In this document: positions 54,786 to 63,387 of the stretch, piece after piece
How positions within the stretch are numbered: position 1 is the first letter of the stretch
How the letters are laid out: every line of letters begins with the position of its first letter
From: CAWGET01 sp963821715
GTDB lineage: Bacteria; Bacteroidota; Ignavibacteria; Ignavibacteriales; Melioribacteraceae
DNA length: 64,000 bases
Reading direction: 5' to 3'
NCBI GenBank assembly: GCA_963821715.1
Contig: CAWGET010000005.1
Coordinates: 156,948 to 220,947, forward strand
Notes under the pieces: generated by a model
What the model was told of the DNA's origin: nothing
Seen by the model: only the letters and a program-made list of their open reading frames with translations
Databases searched by the model: none
Translations under genes and position numbers: made by a program

Positions 54786-55087
54786 TACCTCAATTATTCT
54801 CGAAGAACTTTAATGATATTAAATATTTTTTTAAAAGGAAACAAATTAGTAAACAGGTAAGTAGCGAACAGTGTTGTGCCGTGAGTAATCACCAATAATC
54901 CTGTCTCACATTTCATAGCTCACGATTCATTTTTAATAATTTTCAGCATTCCGATACACCATCTTCCAATGCTTTAGTCCGCTCACAACCCGAAAGCAGC
55001 CTTTCACAACTAAAAGGAACCATTTACAACTTTTTATTTTACAGCTTAAAAATTCATCCGAAAATGTATTATGAATAAGGGAAAGCA
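54786..55087. other. Intergenic repeats between divergent genes
   Basis: The 302-nt gap contains no gene. It holds a 7-bp-period repeat, CTCACAT, TTCATAG, CTCACGA and TTCATTT (54905-54932). A 21-bp-period array follows at 54982-55030 with TCACAAC at 54983, TCACAAC at 55004 and TTACAAC at 55024. The array sits 60-105 nt upstream of the response-regulator start, where it could bind a regulator. Confidence 0.5.
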
Positions 55088-56170
55088 ATGTATTCCATTT
55101 TAATTATCGAAGACGATAAAATTGTACTAAACAATATCCTTCATTTTTTAACTATGGAAGGATATGCGGCAGAGGGCTGCGAGAACGGATTAAAAGCTCT
55201 GGAGACTATGCAAAAGTTCCATCCAGATCTGATAATATCCGACATAACAATGCCTGAGTTAAATGGATTAGAATTTCTGAGCGATCTTCAGAAGAATTCT
55301 GAAACAGCCAAAATTCCATTTATCTTTCTAACCGCGAAGACTCAGGTAGAAGAAATAAGATACGGAATGAATTTGGGAGCTGACGATTATCTTACGAAAC
55401 CTTTCAAATTCAAAGATCTTTTGGCGGCTGTTGAAACTAGATTGAAAAAGAAAAGTCAGTGCAACACCGAGCTGGAAGAAATTAAGATGAACATTTCCCT
55501 CTATGTTCCGCACGAGCTGCGGACACCGCTAGTTTCGATAATGGGCTACACGGATTTACTTTTAGACGATTTAGACGATTTATCGAAAGACGAAATAAGA
55601 GAGATGCTTTGGGATATAAAAAACTCCAACAGAAGACTCCATAAACTGATAGAAAAATTTCTTCTTTACACCCAACTCAATTTAGATTGTTCATCCAACC
55701 GCTTAGACGCGGATCTTTTTTATTCTAAATATAATTCCTTTAAAGATTTAGTGGTTGAAGAAATCCTTGATTTAAATGAAGCCGCCGTAAGATACGATGA
55801 TATTAAATTAAAAATTGAAGCCGAACCGCCGGATATTCAATTAAAACATATGAAATTTATGCTTACTGAATTGATGGAGAACTCGATTAAGTTTTCGGAT
55901 AGAGGAACTCCGATCGAAATAACGACAGTACAAAACGGCGGCTTTCAATTAAAAGTTAAGGATTACGGAAGAGGAATGACTCCCGAACAGATCAAAAATA
56001 TTTCTCTCTTTAAACAGTTTAACAGAAATGTTTATCAGCAATCCGGAAATGGACTCGGACTAATTATTACAAAAAAGATTTTAAATATGTACGGCGGAGA
56101 ATTAAGCATCCGGAGTGAGAAAGATGTTTTTACGGAAGTTGAAATTCATTTACCGCAAAATTTAAATTAA
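55088..56170 (+). CDS. Hybrid receiver-histidine kinase
   Basis: The 360-aa soluble protein has an N-terminal receiver domain (SILIIEDDKIVLNNIL, phospho-Asp in PDLIISDITMPELNG, FLTAKT and TKPFKFKDLL). It is followed by a HisKA domain with LYVPHELRTPLVSIMGYTDL and a HATPase_c domain with LMENSIKFSDRG, KDYGRGMTPEQI and GNGLGLIITKKI. There is no membrane segment. The receiver would control the kinase output, perhaps as an intermediate in a phosphorelay. The porin-like gene follows after 22 nt, then an MCP and CheW. Confidence 0.92.
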   Translation: MYSILIIEDDKIVLNNILHFLTMEGYAAEGCENGLKALETMQKFHPDLIISDITMPELNGLEFLSDLQKNSETAKIPFIFLTAKTQVEEIRYGMNLGADDYLTKPFKFKDLLAAVETRLKKKSQCNTELEEIKMNISLYVPHELRTPLVSIMGYTDLLLDDLDDLSKDEIREMLWDIKNSNRRLHKLIEKFLLYTQLNLDCSSNRLDADLFYSKYNSFKDLVVEEILDLNEAAVRYDDIKLKIEAEPPDIQLKHMKFMLTELMENSIKFSDRGTPIEITTVQNGGFQLKVKDYGRGMTPEQIKNISLFKQFNRNVYQQSGNGLGLIITKKILNMYGGELSIRSEKDVFTEVEIHLPQNLN

Positions 56171-56192
56171 ATAAATAATAAGGACAATTAAA

Positions 56193-57434
56193 ATGTTAAA
56201 AGCATTTTTACTTAATACATCCAACAGAATAGGGTTAATACTCTGTTTTGTTTTTGCCGCATCTTCAATTCTTGTTGCGCAAGATGGAGATTATTCAATC
56301 AAATTTTCCGGATATGTTCGCAGCGATGCAATGTTCGATTCAAGGCAAACGATTTCTGCGAGAGAAAATCATTTTCTTCTTTATCCGGCAAGTGAAAGGT
56401 TTGACGCGGAAGGCGAAGATATAAATTCGAAAGCCTCGTTAAATATGCTTTCAATACAAACAAGGCTGCGCGGAAAAGTTATGGGCCCCGATGCCTTTGG
56501 AGCTAAAACTTCCGGCTTGCTGGAAGGTGAATTTTTTGGACATTCTGACGGAGATATTAATGGTTTTAGACTCAGACACGCATTCATCAATCTTGATTGG
56601 GAAAACACATCTTTATTAATTGGGCAATTTTGGAATCCAATGTTTGTGTTAGAGGTATATCCCGGTGTTGTTTCATTTAATGGAGGTGTACCTTTTCAAC
56701 CCGTTGCAAGAAATCCCCAGGCCAGAATAACGCAAAAACTAAATTCGATCCACGTTTCTTTTACGGCGGCGTTTCAGAGGGATTTTACAACCCTGGGACC
56801 TTCGGGAGCAAGTTCGGAATATCTTCGAAATTCACTTTTACCCATACTCGATCTACAAATTAAATATATAACGAATAATACCATATTCGGCACGGGCGTC
56901 GATTATAAATCAATAGTTCCTCAATTAGTTACCGAAGATGAATATAAGACTTCTGAAAGAGTCGGTAGTTTTGCCGTTATGGCATATTCAAAAATAAAAA
57001 TTAATAGAGTTACGTTGAAAGCCGAAGGTCTTTACGGCGGCAATATGACAGACCTACTGATGCTTGGCGGTTATGCATGTATTTCGAAAGATCCGGAAAC
57101 CGGGGCGGAATCCTATTCTCCAATTTCAGTCTTCTCCGCCTGGACGGATCTTTCTTATGATTGGTACGCGAATCCCGGACTATTTTTAGGATATACAGAA
57201 AATCTCGGAAGCAAAAAAGAAATTGCCGGAACCTCCTACGCCAGAGGAAGCAATATTGATTATGTTTTCAGGATTGCGCCCAGATTAGAAATCAAATCGG
57301 GCGCTGTTGCTCTTCAAATGGAATTAGAGTATACAAATGCCGCTTATGGTAAAACCGATTCATTCGGGAAAGTAAACGAATTAAAAAATGTGGCTAACAC
57401 AAGACTTCTCTTTGCAGCCGTATTAAATTTTTAA
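56193..57434 (+). CDS. Outer-membrane porin-like protein
   Basis: The 413-aa protein has a signal peptide that ends around LVAQDG. The mature chain starts with SIKFSGYVRSDAMFDSRQT and has alternating amphipathic strands, the pair GFRLRHAFINLDWENTSLLI and GQFWNPMFVLE, and a C-terminal phenylalanine (LLFAAVLNF). These features fit a DcaP-like trimeric porin. Substrate is unknown. It follows the receiver-kinase gene by 22 nt and precedes the MCP by 25 nt. Confidence 0.75.
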   Translation: MLKAFLLNTSNRIGLILCFVFAASSILVAQDGDYSIKFSGYVRSDAMFDSRQTISARENHFLLYPASERFDAEGEDINSKASLNMLSIQTRLRGKVMGPDAFGAKTSGLLEGEFFGHSDGDINGFRLRHAFINLDWENTSLLIGQFWNPMFVLEVYPGVVSFNGGVPFQPVARNPQARITQKLNSIHVSFTAAFQRDFTTLGPSGASSEYLRNSLLPILDLQIKYITNNTIFGTGVDYKSIVPQLVTEDEYKTSERVGSFAVMAYSKIKINRVTLKAEGLYGGNMTDLLMLGGYACISKDPETGAESYSPISVFSAWTDLSYDWYANPGLFLGYTENLGSKKEIAGTSYARGSNIDYVFRIAPRLEIKSGAVALQMELEYTNAAYGKTDSFGKVNELKNVANTRLLFAAVLNF

Positions 57435-57459
57435 CAAATAAATATCTAAGGAGAAAAAA

Positions 57460-59581
57460 ATGAAATGGTTTAACAATATGAAATTAAAGACAAAGTTACT
57501 CTCTTCGTTTTCAGTAATTGCATTAATAGTTGGTATAATTGGTTATTTGGGCTATTCAGGTTTGGATGAAACAGAAAACGCATTGGAAGAAGTAGGAATA
57601 GTGCGTATGCCCAGTACACAATTCCTGTTATCAATCGATGCAGCTCAAGCATCTATTCTTTTAGCAGAGAGAGGTTTATTAATAGATCAAATAAAAGGAG
57701 ATATAAGGAAAGCTCAGTTTGAATGGATAGATAAACAATATAGTGCTTTAGACAATGCTATGGCTAGATATAAAGAATTAGAGAAATCAGAATCGGAAAA
57801 AGAGCTTTGGAATCAATTCAAAATATTATACGAGAAATTTAAAGAAAAAGATGAAAATCTTTTAGCTATGGCAAGAAAAAAAGATGAGATCTTAGCTAGA
57901 GGTGTAAGTGAGAATGATCCTATAATTCAAAATCTAGACGATGAAACATTCCAAGCTTCATTGGAAGCACGTTCTGCATATCTAACCTCTTATGAAGTTA
58001 TGCAGAAATTAATTGACAAAAATAATAATATAGCCAACCAGTATTATCAAGATGCATCAAACTCAGCAGAAAATGCCAAAACACAGTTAATAATATTCAT
58101 TTTATTTGGATCTTTTCTAGCGGTAGGTTTTGGCTATTTTATTTCAAACTCTGTTAGTAGGGCTATTAAAAAACTTTGCATGTAGCTCAAGAACTTCAAA
58201 AAGGGCACGTGAAAGTAAGAGCGAATATCAATACTGAAGATGAAATAGGCAGCATGTCACAGATATCTGGATCAATTTTGTGTACAGTTAGACCAGTTTG
58301 CTGGTGCAATGCATCAAATTGCTCAAGGAGATACTTCAGTTCAAGTTCCTGCTTATGATGAAGGAGGACGAACTTGCTCCTGCATTGAATGCAATTTCTT
58401 CAACACTAAGAGAATTAGACGAAGAGACCGGTAAATTGACTAAAGCTGCAGTAAACGGAGAGCTGGAAAAAAGAGGAAATGCGGATAAATTTAAAGGCGG
58501 TTATAGAGAAATTGTAAAAGGAATTAATGAAACTCTGGACGCAGTTATTCTTCCGGTTCAGGAAGGATCGGATGTACTTGAAGAAATGGCGAAGGGAGAT
58601 CTTTCAATACGCGTTAAAGGAAATTATAAAGGCGACCATCAAATAATAAAAAACAGTATTAACAAACTAGGTGTATCCTTAAGTCATTTAATTATGCAAG
58701 TAGGTGAAGCTGTTGCTGCAACCGTAAGTTCGGCAACTGAAATATCATCAAGCTCGGAACAAATGGCTGCGGGTGCGCAGGAACAATCCTCGCAGGCAAG
58801 CGAAGTTGCAAGTGCAGTAGAACAGATGACTACTACAATTCTTCAAACTACAAAGAACGCCAACAACGCTTCGGAAAACGCGCGCAATGCCGGAACCGAA
58901 GCAAAAGACGGTGGAAACTCAGTTAAAAATACTATTGCCGGAATGGCAAGAATAGCAGAAGTTGTAAGACAATCGGCTGAAACTATTCAGAAGCTTGGAG
59001 CAAGCAGCGATCAGATTGGAGAAATTACAAAAGTGATTGACGAGATTGCGGATCAGACAAATTTACTTGCTCTTAACGCGGCGATAGAAGCCGCGCGCGC
59101 CGGCGAACACGGAAGAGGTTTTGCGGTTGTTGCGGACGAAGTAAGAAAATTAGCCGAGCGAACCACTAAAGCTACAAAAGAAATTGAAACGATGATTAAA
59201 CAAATCCAAACCGATACGCACGGAGCGGTTGAATCGATAAATAAAGGATCGGAAGAAGTTGAACAGGGGAAAACCTTGGCTGAGGAAGCAGGAGTTTCAT
59301 TAGAAAAAATCATCGGCTCAAGCGTTAGAGTTGAAGACGAAATAAGACAGGTAGCTACCGCAAGTGAAGAACAATCGAGCGCGGCAGAACAGATAAGCAA
59401 GAGCATCGAAGGAATAACAAGTGTATCGCATCAGTCGGCAGCCGGCACACAGCAGATAGCAAAAGCTGCGGAAGATTTGAACCAGCTTACCGAAAACCTT
59501 CAGCGTTTAATTTCGCAGTTCAGAGTTGAAGACGCAGCTAAAGGCTATTCAATCAACGAAAAAGAAATGGCGCTTAATTAG
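57460..59581 (+). CDS. Methyl-accepting chemotaxis protein, frameshifts at 58.18-58.37 kb
   Basis: Full-length MCP of about 700 aa split by three or more frame changes. The first frame (57460-58185) holds TM1 (LLSSFSVIALIVGIIGYLGY), a four-helix-bundle sensor and TM2 (TQLIIFILFGSFLAVGFGYF). The HAMP region is in other frames (VAQELQKGHVKVRANINTED, then AMHQIAQGDTSVQVPAYDEG). The third frame (58298-59581) has a second HAMP-like unit and the signalling hairpin DQTNLLALNAAIEAARAGEH, GRGFAVVADEVRKLAERT. No NWETF-type tail is seen. It would transmit periplasmic signals to CheA/CheW. AAGGAGAAAAAA precedes the start and cheW follows by 6 nt. Confidence 0.82.
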
Positions 59582-59587
59582 GAGAGG

Positions 59588-60064
59588 ATGAATATGAATG
59601 CAGAAGTGAAAACAGAATTTGATACCGCGACCGATTTGCTTCAATTAGTCACATTTAAATTGGGGAATGAAGAATTTGGGCTTGATATCATAAAGGTAAA
59701 AGAAATAAATAAGATGATAAACGTCACTTCAATACCTAGCGCTCCAGCATATATTAAGGGTGTTATCAATCTTCGAGGAAATGTTATTCCAGTGGTAGAT
59801 TTACGTACAAGACTGACTCTGCCTAATAAGGAATATGATCAAGCTACAAGAATAATAGTAGTTGAACTTGAAGAGAGAACAATTGGTTTTATAGTAGATG
59901 AGGTTTGTGAAGTTCTTAGGATACCAAGAGGAATTACGGAAGCTCCACCAGAAATGGTGGGAGGGATAGATTCTGAATTTATCACGGCAGTTGGAAAATT
60001 GGATGATCGTTTAATAATTCTAATGGATCTCAAAAAACTTTTCATTGAAGAAATGGTTGTTTAA
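59588..60064 (+). CDS. cheW: Chemotaxis coupling protein CheW
   Basis: The 158-aa protein is a CheW domain: LVTFKLGNEEFGLDIIKVKE, IPSAPAYIKGVINLRGNVIP and VVDLRTRL form the first half, and IGFIVDEVCEVLRIP the second, with a final helix LIILMDLKKLF. It links receptors to the CheA kinase. AGGAGAGG precedes the ATG; a second ATG lies 6 nt in. It follows the MCP by 6 nt, so it is dedicated to that receptor; no cheA is in the window. Confidence 0.95.
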   Translation: MNMNAEVKTEFDTATDLLQLVTFKLGNEEFGLDIIKVKEINKMINVTSIPSAPAYIKGVINLRGNVIPVVDLRTRLTLPNKEYDQATRIIVVELEERTIGFIVDEVCEVLRIPRGITEAPPEMVGGIDSEFITAVGKLDDRLIILMDLKKLFIEEMVV

Positions 60065-60143
60065 AATTCTCATTAAAATGGGCTGCTTTGGTCTTGTCAA
60101 AAACATAACAATGCCAAAGCAGTTTTTAAGTTAATTTTTTATA

Positions 60144-60372
60144 AATTATCCCAATTCATTTAATCAGGAAACAACAAATAAAATACAGTATTGCTTAACC
60201 AACTGACGTAAAACTTGAAATATTTGATGTTCTAGGAAATAATTTTTTTGTTTTAGTAGATGTCAAGAATAGTGGCACTTATTAAGTTGTATTTAATGCA
60301 AAAAATCTATCAAGCGGTTTATAGAAAGATGCAGTTCTAATCTTCGGGAACGTAAGAAATAAAAGAATATAA
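60144..60372 (+). pseudogene. Decayed T9SS type A sorting domain remnant
   Basis: No Met-initiated ORF, but a shadow of the sorting domain is legible. One frame gives NYPNSFNQETTNK (60144 on). After a frame change come KYSIA, a stop, PTDVKLEIFDVLGNNFFVLV, DVKNSGTY, a stop, VVFNAKNLSSGL, a stop, then KDAVLIFG. This matches the intact domains of the window (NYPNPFNPST, then VQLRIFDILG and AIKLSSGIYFY). It carries three in-frame stops and at least one indel, so real decay is clear. The rest of the parent gene is missing. It occupies most of the 60065-60384 gap. Confidence 0.7.
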
Positions 60373-60384
60373 ATTGGATGATGT

Positions 60385-60815
60385 TTACGATTTTAATTCA
60401 AAACTTACAGCTGCTTTTCCAAGCTCCATCTTAAAATAAGTAATATTTATCGGTAGATCCCGGTCTTCTAATAATTTGTTTGGGGAAACATAAATAAAAT
60501 TCCCGTCCGGTTCCACGCCTTCCGGAAGAGAATCTTCGGGTATAAATCGGGAAATTGCGTTTAATATTGATGTAAAGCTTTTTTTTAGCAGCAGACTATC
60601 GCTGTTCAATAATATTTCTAAAACTATAATTTTCTTTTTCGGCTTAAAATCTGAAAAAACCACTTTTAAGGGAACCGATTTAGAAAACATTCCTAGAGAT
60701 ATATCAGCCTGGAATGAAATACCGTTTTCCAATCCTTTAAATTCGATATCGGCGCATTAACATACGCCGGAATTGCGTCCGCTATTTCAGTTGTAGATAA
60801 TTCGAGATACGCCAT
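60385..60815 (-). CDS. Hypothetical protein, frameshift near 60755
   Basis: From ATG at 60815 the frame reads MAYLELSTTEIADAIPAYVN; continuing one base shifted near 60755 it becomes ADIEFKGLENGISFQADISL and runs to the stop at 60385, about 142 aa in all. The second part holds charged beta-type segments (KVVFSDFKPKKKIIVLEILL) and ends AAVSFELKS. No family recognised. The shift may be a sequence error. Confidence 0.5.
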
Positions 60816-60928
60816 AATTTTTTTCTCTCAATAGTATCTTTTAAATAAAAGTAAAAATTTCGTCAATAGAAAATATTGATTTTATTTTTCTGGTTTTTAT
60901 CTTATCATTAAAATAAAACTAAAGATCG

Positions 60929-61262
60929 ATGTATTACAAAATTATTTTTGAAAATCCGATTTCTTACGATAGCCTGAACGAAATTGAAGACGAAGATGGA
61001 AATATCCCCAACACTCAATTCAACCATTTTACCGGAGCCGAGTCCGTAATCTATTCGAACTCTCAAATTGATTTAATTCTGAATGGCGCTGCTGAAATTG
61101 CCGGTCTGCAAATCTGCAATGAATGCATTAAAACTTTCAATAGAGAGTCATCTTCTTCATCTAACTTATAAATTATTGGACGACGAAAATTCCGCCGAGC
61201 TGATCGACGGAAACGGCTTCAAAGATTTTTTAGATAAAGAAGCGTTGGAAGAATATTTGTAA
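60929..61262 (+). CDS. Hypothetical protein, frameshift near 61145
   Basis: The frame from 60929 encodes MYYKIIFENPISYDSLNEIE and continues to CIKTFNRESS. It then appears to switch frame near 61140-61155 to HLTYKLLDDENSAELIDGNG, FKDFLDKEALEEYL and the stop at 61260-61262, about 110 aa. The protein is acidic with no signal peptide or recognised family. It diverges from the gene at 60815, 113 nt away. Confidence 0.45.
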
Positions 61263-61423
61263 AAATATTTCTTATAAAGATTAAAACCGTTGTTCAGAAA
61301 TATAAGACGAATTGATATGAAAAATTATTATTCTATAGATTATTCCAGCCCTGCCCAATGAGAAATCTGCTTATTAAAAATTATTACTTCCGTTATTAGC
61401 TGAAAATATTCACATAAAATTTC

Positions 61424-61431
61424 TATTTTTG
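61424..61431 (+). promoter_or_regulatory. Possible Bacteroidota-type -7 element of the GH13 gene
   Basis: TATTTTTG fits TAnnTTTG and lies 27 nt before the ATG at 61458. A -33 TTTG is not evident, so the call is weak. Confidence 0.3.
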
Positions 61432-61457
61432 TAAGCAATAATTCTCCCGGAGAAAAA

Positions 61458-63293
61458 ATGTATAAATTTACTTTAGTAATATTTTCACTGTTTATAATTG
61501 GATGTGGAGCGAAAAATCAGGATACGAAAAATTTGGAAGACGTTCCCGAATGGGCAAAGAAAGCGGTTTGGTATCAAATTTTTCCAGAACGATTTAATAA
61601 CGGAGATTCGGATAACGATCCTCAACCAAAAGATATGAAGGGAGCCTGGCCTTATTTCGTGCCGGAAGGATGGGAAAATCATCCGTGGACTTCCGACTGG
61701 TACAAACTCCAATCCTGGGAAAAGAAAACCGGCGAAGATTTTTATCGGAATGCCGGGCTACAGATGCTATGGTGGAGATTTGCAGGGTGTAATTAGTAAA
61801 CTTGATTACCTGGATGATCTCGGAATTACCGCAATATATTTTAATCCCGTTTTTGAAGCGCCTTCGCTTCATAAATATGACGCCTCAATGTATCATCATA
61901 TCGACAATAATTTTGGCCCCGACCCGGAAAAAGACAGACAAATTTGGGCGCGGGAAGATCCATCCGATTCTAAAACCTGGCAATGGACTTCAGCCGATTC
62001 ACTATTTTTAGAATTGATTAAAAAAAGCTCACGATAAAGATATAAAAGTAATCATAGACGGAGTTTTTAATCACACCGGAACGCAGTTTTGGGCTTTCCA
62101 GGATATTGTAAAAATCAGGAAAATTCAAAATTTACCGATTGGTATTTTATAAATTCTTTCGACGATCCGACAACAGACTCGAACGAATTTAGTTACGAAG
62201 GATGGTATGGAGTTAAGGATTTACCTGAAATTAAAGAAGACGAAAATGGTCTGGTTGACGGTCCAAAACAACATGTTCATGAGATAGTCAAAAGATGGAT
62301 GGATCCAAATGGTGATGGAGATCCTTCCGACGGGATTGACGGCTGGAGGCTTGATGTTGCCGAAATGGTAAGCCATAATTTTTGGCGTGACTTCAGAAAA
62401 TGGGTTCGCGAAATAAATTCCGAAGCATATTTAACAGGCGAAGTCTGGTGGGACAATTGGAACGAAAATAAAATGTTCAACGCATCGCCCTGGTTTGGAG
62501 ATCAAATTGACGCGGTGATGAATTACAGATTTACCCGTGCGATAAAACAATTAGTTTTTCAAACGGAAGAAGATGTCGGTCCACAAGGATTTATTGATTC
62601 AATCAAAACCCAATACAAAGAATATCCGAAAGAAAACGTTTATGTATTGATGAATCTGCTGGGAAGTCACGATACTGAAAGGCTTGCTTCGTTAATTGTA
62701 AATCCGAATAACTGGTATGATCATCAAGCAAGCGCAAAGGATAATGCTGATTTCAATGTGCGTAAACCGAACGCGGAAGAAAGAGAGAAACAAAAATTAG
62801 CAGTCGGTATTCAAATGACAATGCCCGGAGCGCCGCATATTTACTACGGCGACGAAGCCGGAATGTGCGGCGGAAGATGATCCCGACAATCGAAAGCCGA
62901 TGGTTTGGAGCGAACTGAATTACGAGAATGAAGCCGCTCATCCTTTTGGTAAAGAGAGACCCCCGATACAGTGGAATTCAACAGTGGGTTATTTGATTAT
63001 TATAAAAAGATGATAAAAATCCGTAAAGAGAACGAAGCACTTTCTCTCGGCGATATAAACTTTTTTGTAATAGATGAAACCAGAGAAGTATTTGGATATA
63101 GAAGAGTTTATGACGGAGAAGAAATTTGGATGATCGTCAATAATAATCCCACTAATTTTGATTTGAGTTTTATGAACGATCTTTTTCCAATGAATAAAAA
63201 AGCAAAGGACCTAGTTAGCGGCGAAGAATATCGCTTCGACAACAAAAAATTACAAGCGAAATAAGACCGTATCAAATTCTCGTATTAAAATAA
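61458..63293 (+). pseudogene. GH13 alpha-amylase-type lipoprotein, several frameshifts
   Basis: Pieces in shifting frames describe one GH13 enzyme of about 610 aa. The first has a lipoprotein signal (FTLVIFSLFIIGCGAKN) and AVWYQIFPERFNNGDSDNDP. The second has GDLQGVISKLDYLDDLGITA and YFNPVFEAPSLHKYD. The third holds conserved region I (VIIDGVFNHTG), II (GIDGWRLDVAEMV, nucleophile Asp), III (YLTGEVWWDNW, acid/base Glu) and IV (NLLGSHDTERL). Then comes a C-terminal beta domain ending IRPYQILVLK at 63293. Breaks lie near 61770, 62030-62090, 62870 and 63260. The catalytic residues are intact, so this may be a working neopullulanase-like enzyme with sequencing indels. Confidence 0.75.
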
Positions 63294-63387
63294 ATGATTT
63301 TGGAAAAGAGGGAACGGAGGAAAGTTGTCGCTTTAGACAGCAAGAAGGTTCGGTCGTAAAAATAAAGGGAAGTATTCCGCAAACAGA

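Noticed and set aside
57460..59581. Programmed frameshifting or phase variation in the MCP gene
   Set aside because: Several breaks occur within about 200 nt, some outside homopolymers; sequence error fits better.
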